NCBI RefSeq assembly: GCF_009455685.1
Contig: NZ_QPES01000001.1
Location: 2,046,001 to 2,110,000 of the forward strand
Reading direction: 5' to 3'
From: Paraburkholderia hayleyella
GTDB taxonomy: Bacteria > Pseudomonadota > Gammaproteobacteria > Burkholderiales > Burkholderiaceae
Length of the DNA stretch: 64,000 nt
Position numbers and translations under genes: made by a program
Notes under the pieces: generated by a model
Told to the model about the DNA's origin: nothing
Seen by the model: the letters and a program-made list of their open reading frames with translations, nothing else
Databases searched by the model: none
Shown: positions 62,470-64,000 of the stretch, piece by piece
Layout of the letters: each line of letters opens with the position of its first letter
How positions within the stretch are numbered: position 1 is the first letter of the stretch

Positions 62470-63513
62470 ATGCGCCGATTCGGATTTTCACTGCTGATTG
62501 TCCTGCTGCTTACCGCCTGCGCGGGCCCGCCGCAGAAGGTGATGCGGAGCGCTCCCTCACTCGCCCAAGCCCCAAGCGGTAGTTTTCGTCCGCCGCAGGG
62601 CTTTCCGAATTTCGTCGATCACAGCATCGGGCGTGAAGAAATATCCATTCAGGCGATGAGCCTCGTCGGCGTGCCTTACCGCTGGGGCGGCAATACGCCC
62701 GATAGCGGCTTCGATTGCAGCGGGCTGGTGCGCTATGTCGTATTACGGGCCGCCTCCGTCAGCCTGCCGCGTACCACGCTCGATATGAGCGGCCACGGTC
62801 AGACCATCGAGCCTGACGAGATTGCCCCAGGCGATCTGATTTTCTTCAATACGACCGGACGGGCACACTCTCACGTCGGGATTTATGCCGGCAAGCTGCG
62901 CTTCGTCAATGCGCCCTCGACCGGGGGCACGGTTCGCCTCGACTATCTGACCAACCCCTACTGGGCTAAACGTTTCGACGGAATTCGCCGGGTCGCCCCA
63001 CCCAATACCGCGCCCACACCGTTCAATGCACCGCTGTATCAAGCATCGGCCTCAATGTCGACGCCACCGCAAGCGCTACCGGACACGCCAGCAGTTGCCG
63101 CCGTCAAGCCCACGCAGGTTGCCCTCGAAAACGTGCGCCTGACTCAAGCCGCAAATCGGCCCATCACCCAGCCTGTCACCACACCCGTGGCGACATCTTC
63201 TAGCGCGACAAGAACAGCGGACCCGTTTGAGCCGCCCCCACCCAGCCTAAGTGCGGCCCAGCGGCAAGCACTCGCTGCCGGGGCCATCACGCCCACCCCG
63301 GTTCAGGCCGAGACGGCCATCACGGCCGCGCGTGTGCCGGGTGCGGCCAGCGATGCCTTTGAACCACCCCCCACCGCCTCAATGGCATTACGCCAGGCTC
63401 AGCGGGCACAACACACTGAAGCTACGGGCGCGAACGTTCAGGTCATCCGTACCTCGACACCCGCCGTCCCCAGCGACGATCCCATTGCCCGCTTCGCCAA
63501 CGGCAACTTCTAG
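62470..63513 (+). CDS. NlpC/P60 family (C40) lipoprotein peptidase
   Basis: A 347-residue lipoprotein. From ATG 62470 a signal peptide ends in the lipobox LLTAC, followed by a C40 domain: catalytic Cys in DSGFDCSGLVRY, His in HSHVGIYAG, with VGVPYRWGGNTP before them. Such enzymes cut peptidoglycan stem peptides. The last 150 residues are a Pro/Ala/Thr-rich tail with a repeated motif (DPFEPPPPSLSAAQRQAL and DAFEPPPTASMALRQA). Confidence 0.9.
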   Translation: MRRFGFSLLIVLLLTACAGPPQKVMRSAPSLAQAPSGSFRPPQGFPNFVDHSIGREEISIQAMSLVGVPYRWGGNTPDSGFDCSGLVRYVVLRAASVSLPRTTLDMSGHGQTIEPDEIAPGDLIFFNTTGRAHSHVGIYAGKLRFVNAPSTGGTVRLDYLTNPYWAKRFDGIRRVAPPNTAPTPFNAPLYQASASMSTPPQALPDTPAVAAVKPTQVALENVRLTQAANRPITQPVTTPVATSSSATRTADPFEPPPPSLSAAQRQALAAGAITPTPVQAETAITAARVPGAASDAFEPPPTASMALRQAQRAQHTEATGANVQVIRTSTPAVPSDDPIARFANGNF

Positions 63514-63612
63514 GCTCCACCCAGCACGCCTGACTTTACCGTCCTGTAACCTGTCGCAGCACAGGCTCTGCTATGGTTCGCAGATCTATTCTTCTGTTCA
63601 ACAGGCGGCCAT

Positions 63613-64000
63613 CATGAATCTCGAACTCAACGGCAAAGTCGTGTTAATCACCGGCGGCAGCAAAGGTATTGGTCTCGCCTGCGCGCGAGCATTCGCGTTT
63701 GAAGGAGCGCGCGTGGCGATCGTCTCACGCGATGCCGCGAATCTCTCCCGGGCGCGCGAGGAACTGGCCCGCGACGGTTTGCAGGTTCATCTGGCTCGCG
63801 CCGATATGCATGACCCCCACAGCGCTGCCGACGTAGTCGAGGAAGCCAGCACCACGCTAGGCCCGATTGACATCCTGATCAATAGCGCAGGCGCCGCGCG
63901 CCGCTACGATCCGGAAGCCCTGGACGCCGCGGCCTTTAGAGCCGCCATGGACGCCAAATATTTTCCGTATATCAACCCTCAGCAAGAAGTGCTGCGGCAC
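63613..64000 (+). CDS. Short-chain dehydrogenase/reductase, truncated by the window edge
   Basis: 129 codons of an SDR are present: LNGKVVLITGGSKGIGLACA is the dinucleotide-binding motif, and ILINSAGAARRYDPEAL corresponds to NNAG. The catalytic Tyr-x3-Lys lies beyond the edge. Substrate unknown. ATG 63613 starts the standard N-terminus. Confidence 0.9.

Overview
The window is a chromosomal segment of a betaproteobacterium, most likely Burkholderia sensu lato (family Burkholderiaceae). The reasons are moderately high GC and a phaC-phaA-phaB-phaR polyhydroxybutyrate cluster. Gene orders also fit: surE-pcm-nlpD-rpoS, dnaX-ybaB-recR beside the SRP RNA, alaT-hom-thrC-moeA-moaD-moaE, and a Burkholderia-style L-Ara4N (arn) cluster with the two ArnA activities on separate genes. 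Species cannot be settled from the sequence alone. Most of the window is housekeeping DNA; the accessory parts are the CRISPR-Cas locus at the left edge, one IS3-family insertion sequence, and an orphan gene near 61-62 kb.

Region by region. 1-7.3 kb (minus strand): type I-F CRISPR-Cas genes cas1, cas2/3, csy1 and the start of csy2; csy3, csy4 and any array lie beyond the left edge. cas1/cas2-3 and csy1/csy2 each overlap by ATGA, but 280 bp separate cas2/3 from csy1. That gap holds a plus-strand promoter-like sequence followed by a hairpin resembling the core of a type I-F repeat. 7.3-12.8 kb: PHB synthesis and its regulator. 12.9-18.3 kb: pgeF-rluD, then bamD facing rlmD across a shared terminator, then a 3'-5' exonuclease directly behind rpoS. 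18.3-23.3 kb: rpoS, nlpD, pcm, surE and a CaiB-type CoA-transferase. 23.4-27.3 kb: recR, ybaB, dnaX and ffs (SRP RNA).

27.8-33.3 kb (plus): trxA, rho, a MerR regulator coupled to an MFS exporter, mtfA and rpmE2. 33.5-38.3 kb: a family-39 glycosyltransferase, a MATE exporter, a secreted helix-hairpin-helix protein and yidB. 38.35-39.8 kb: an IS150-like element inserted in the loop of what was a terminator hairpin between yidB and clpB. 39.8-49.6 kb: clpB with a heat-shock promoter, a truncated haemoglobin, molybdopterin genes, threonine biosynthesis and alaT. 50.0-58.0 kb: a Mth938-like protein and arnT, an arnE/F-like flippase gene, arnB, arnC, formyltransferase, decarboxylase and arnD, which together should put aminoarabinose on lipid A. 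58.1-64.0 kb: a peroxiredoxin, PIN-PhoH ATPase, an unrecognised 364-residue protein, an NlpC/P60 lipoprotein and a truncated SDR gene.

The observations most worth following are the repeat-like element inside the cas locus, the orphan gene at 61.05 kb, ten perfect copies of an 8-bp repeat between phaC and phaA, a perfect 30-bp palindrome between trxA and rho, and the IS insertion in the terminator loop.
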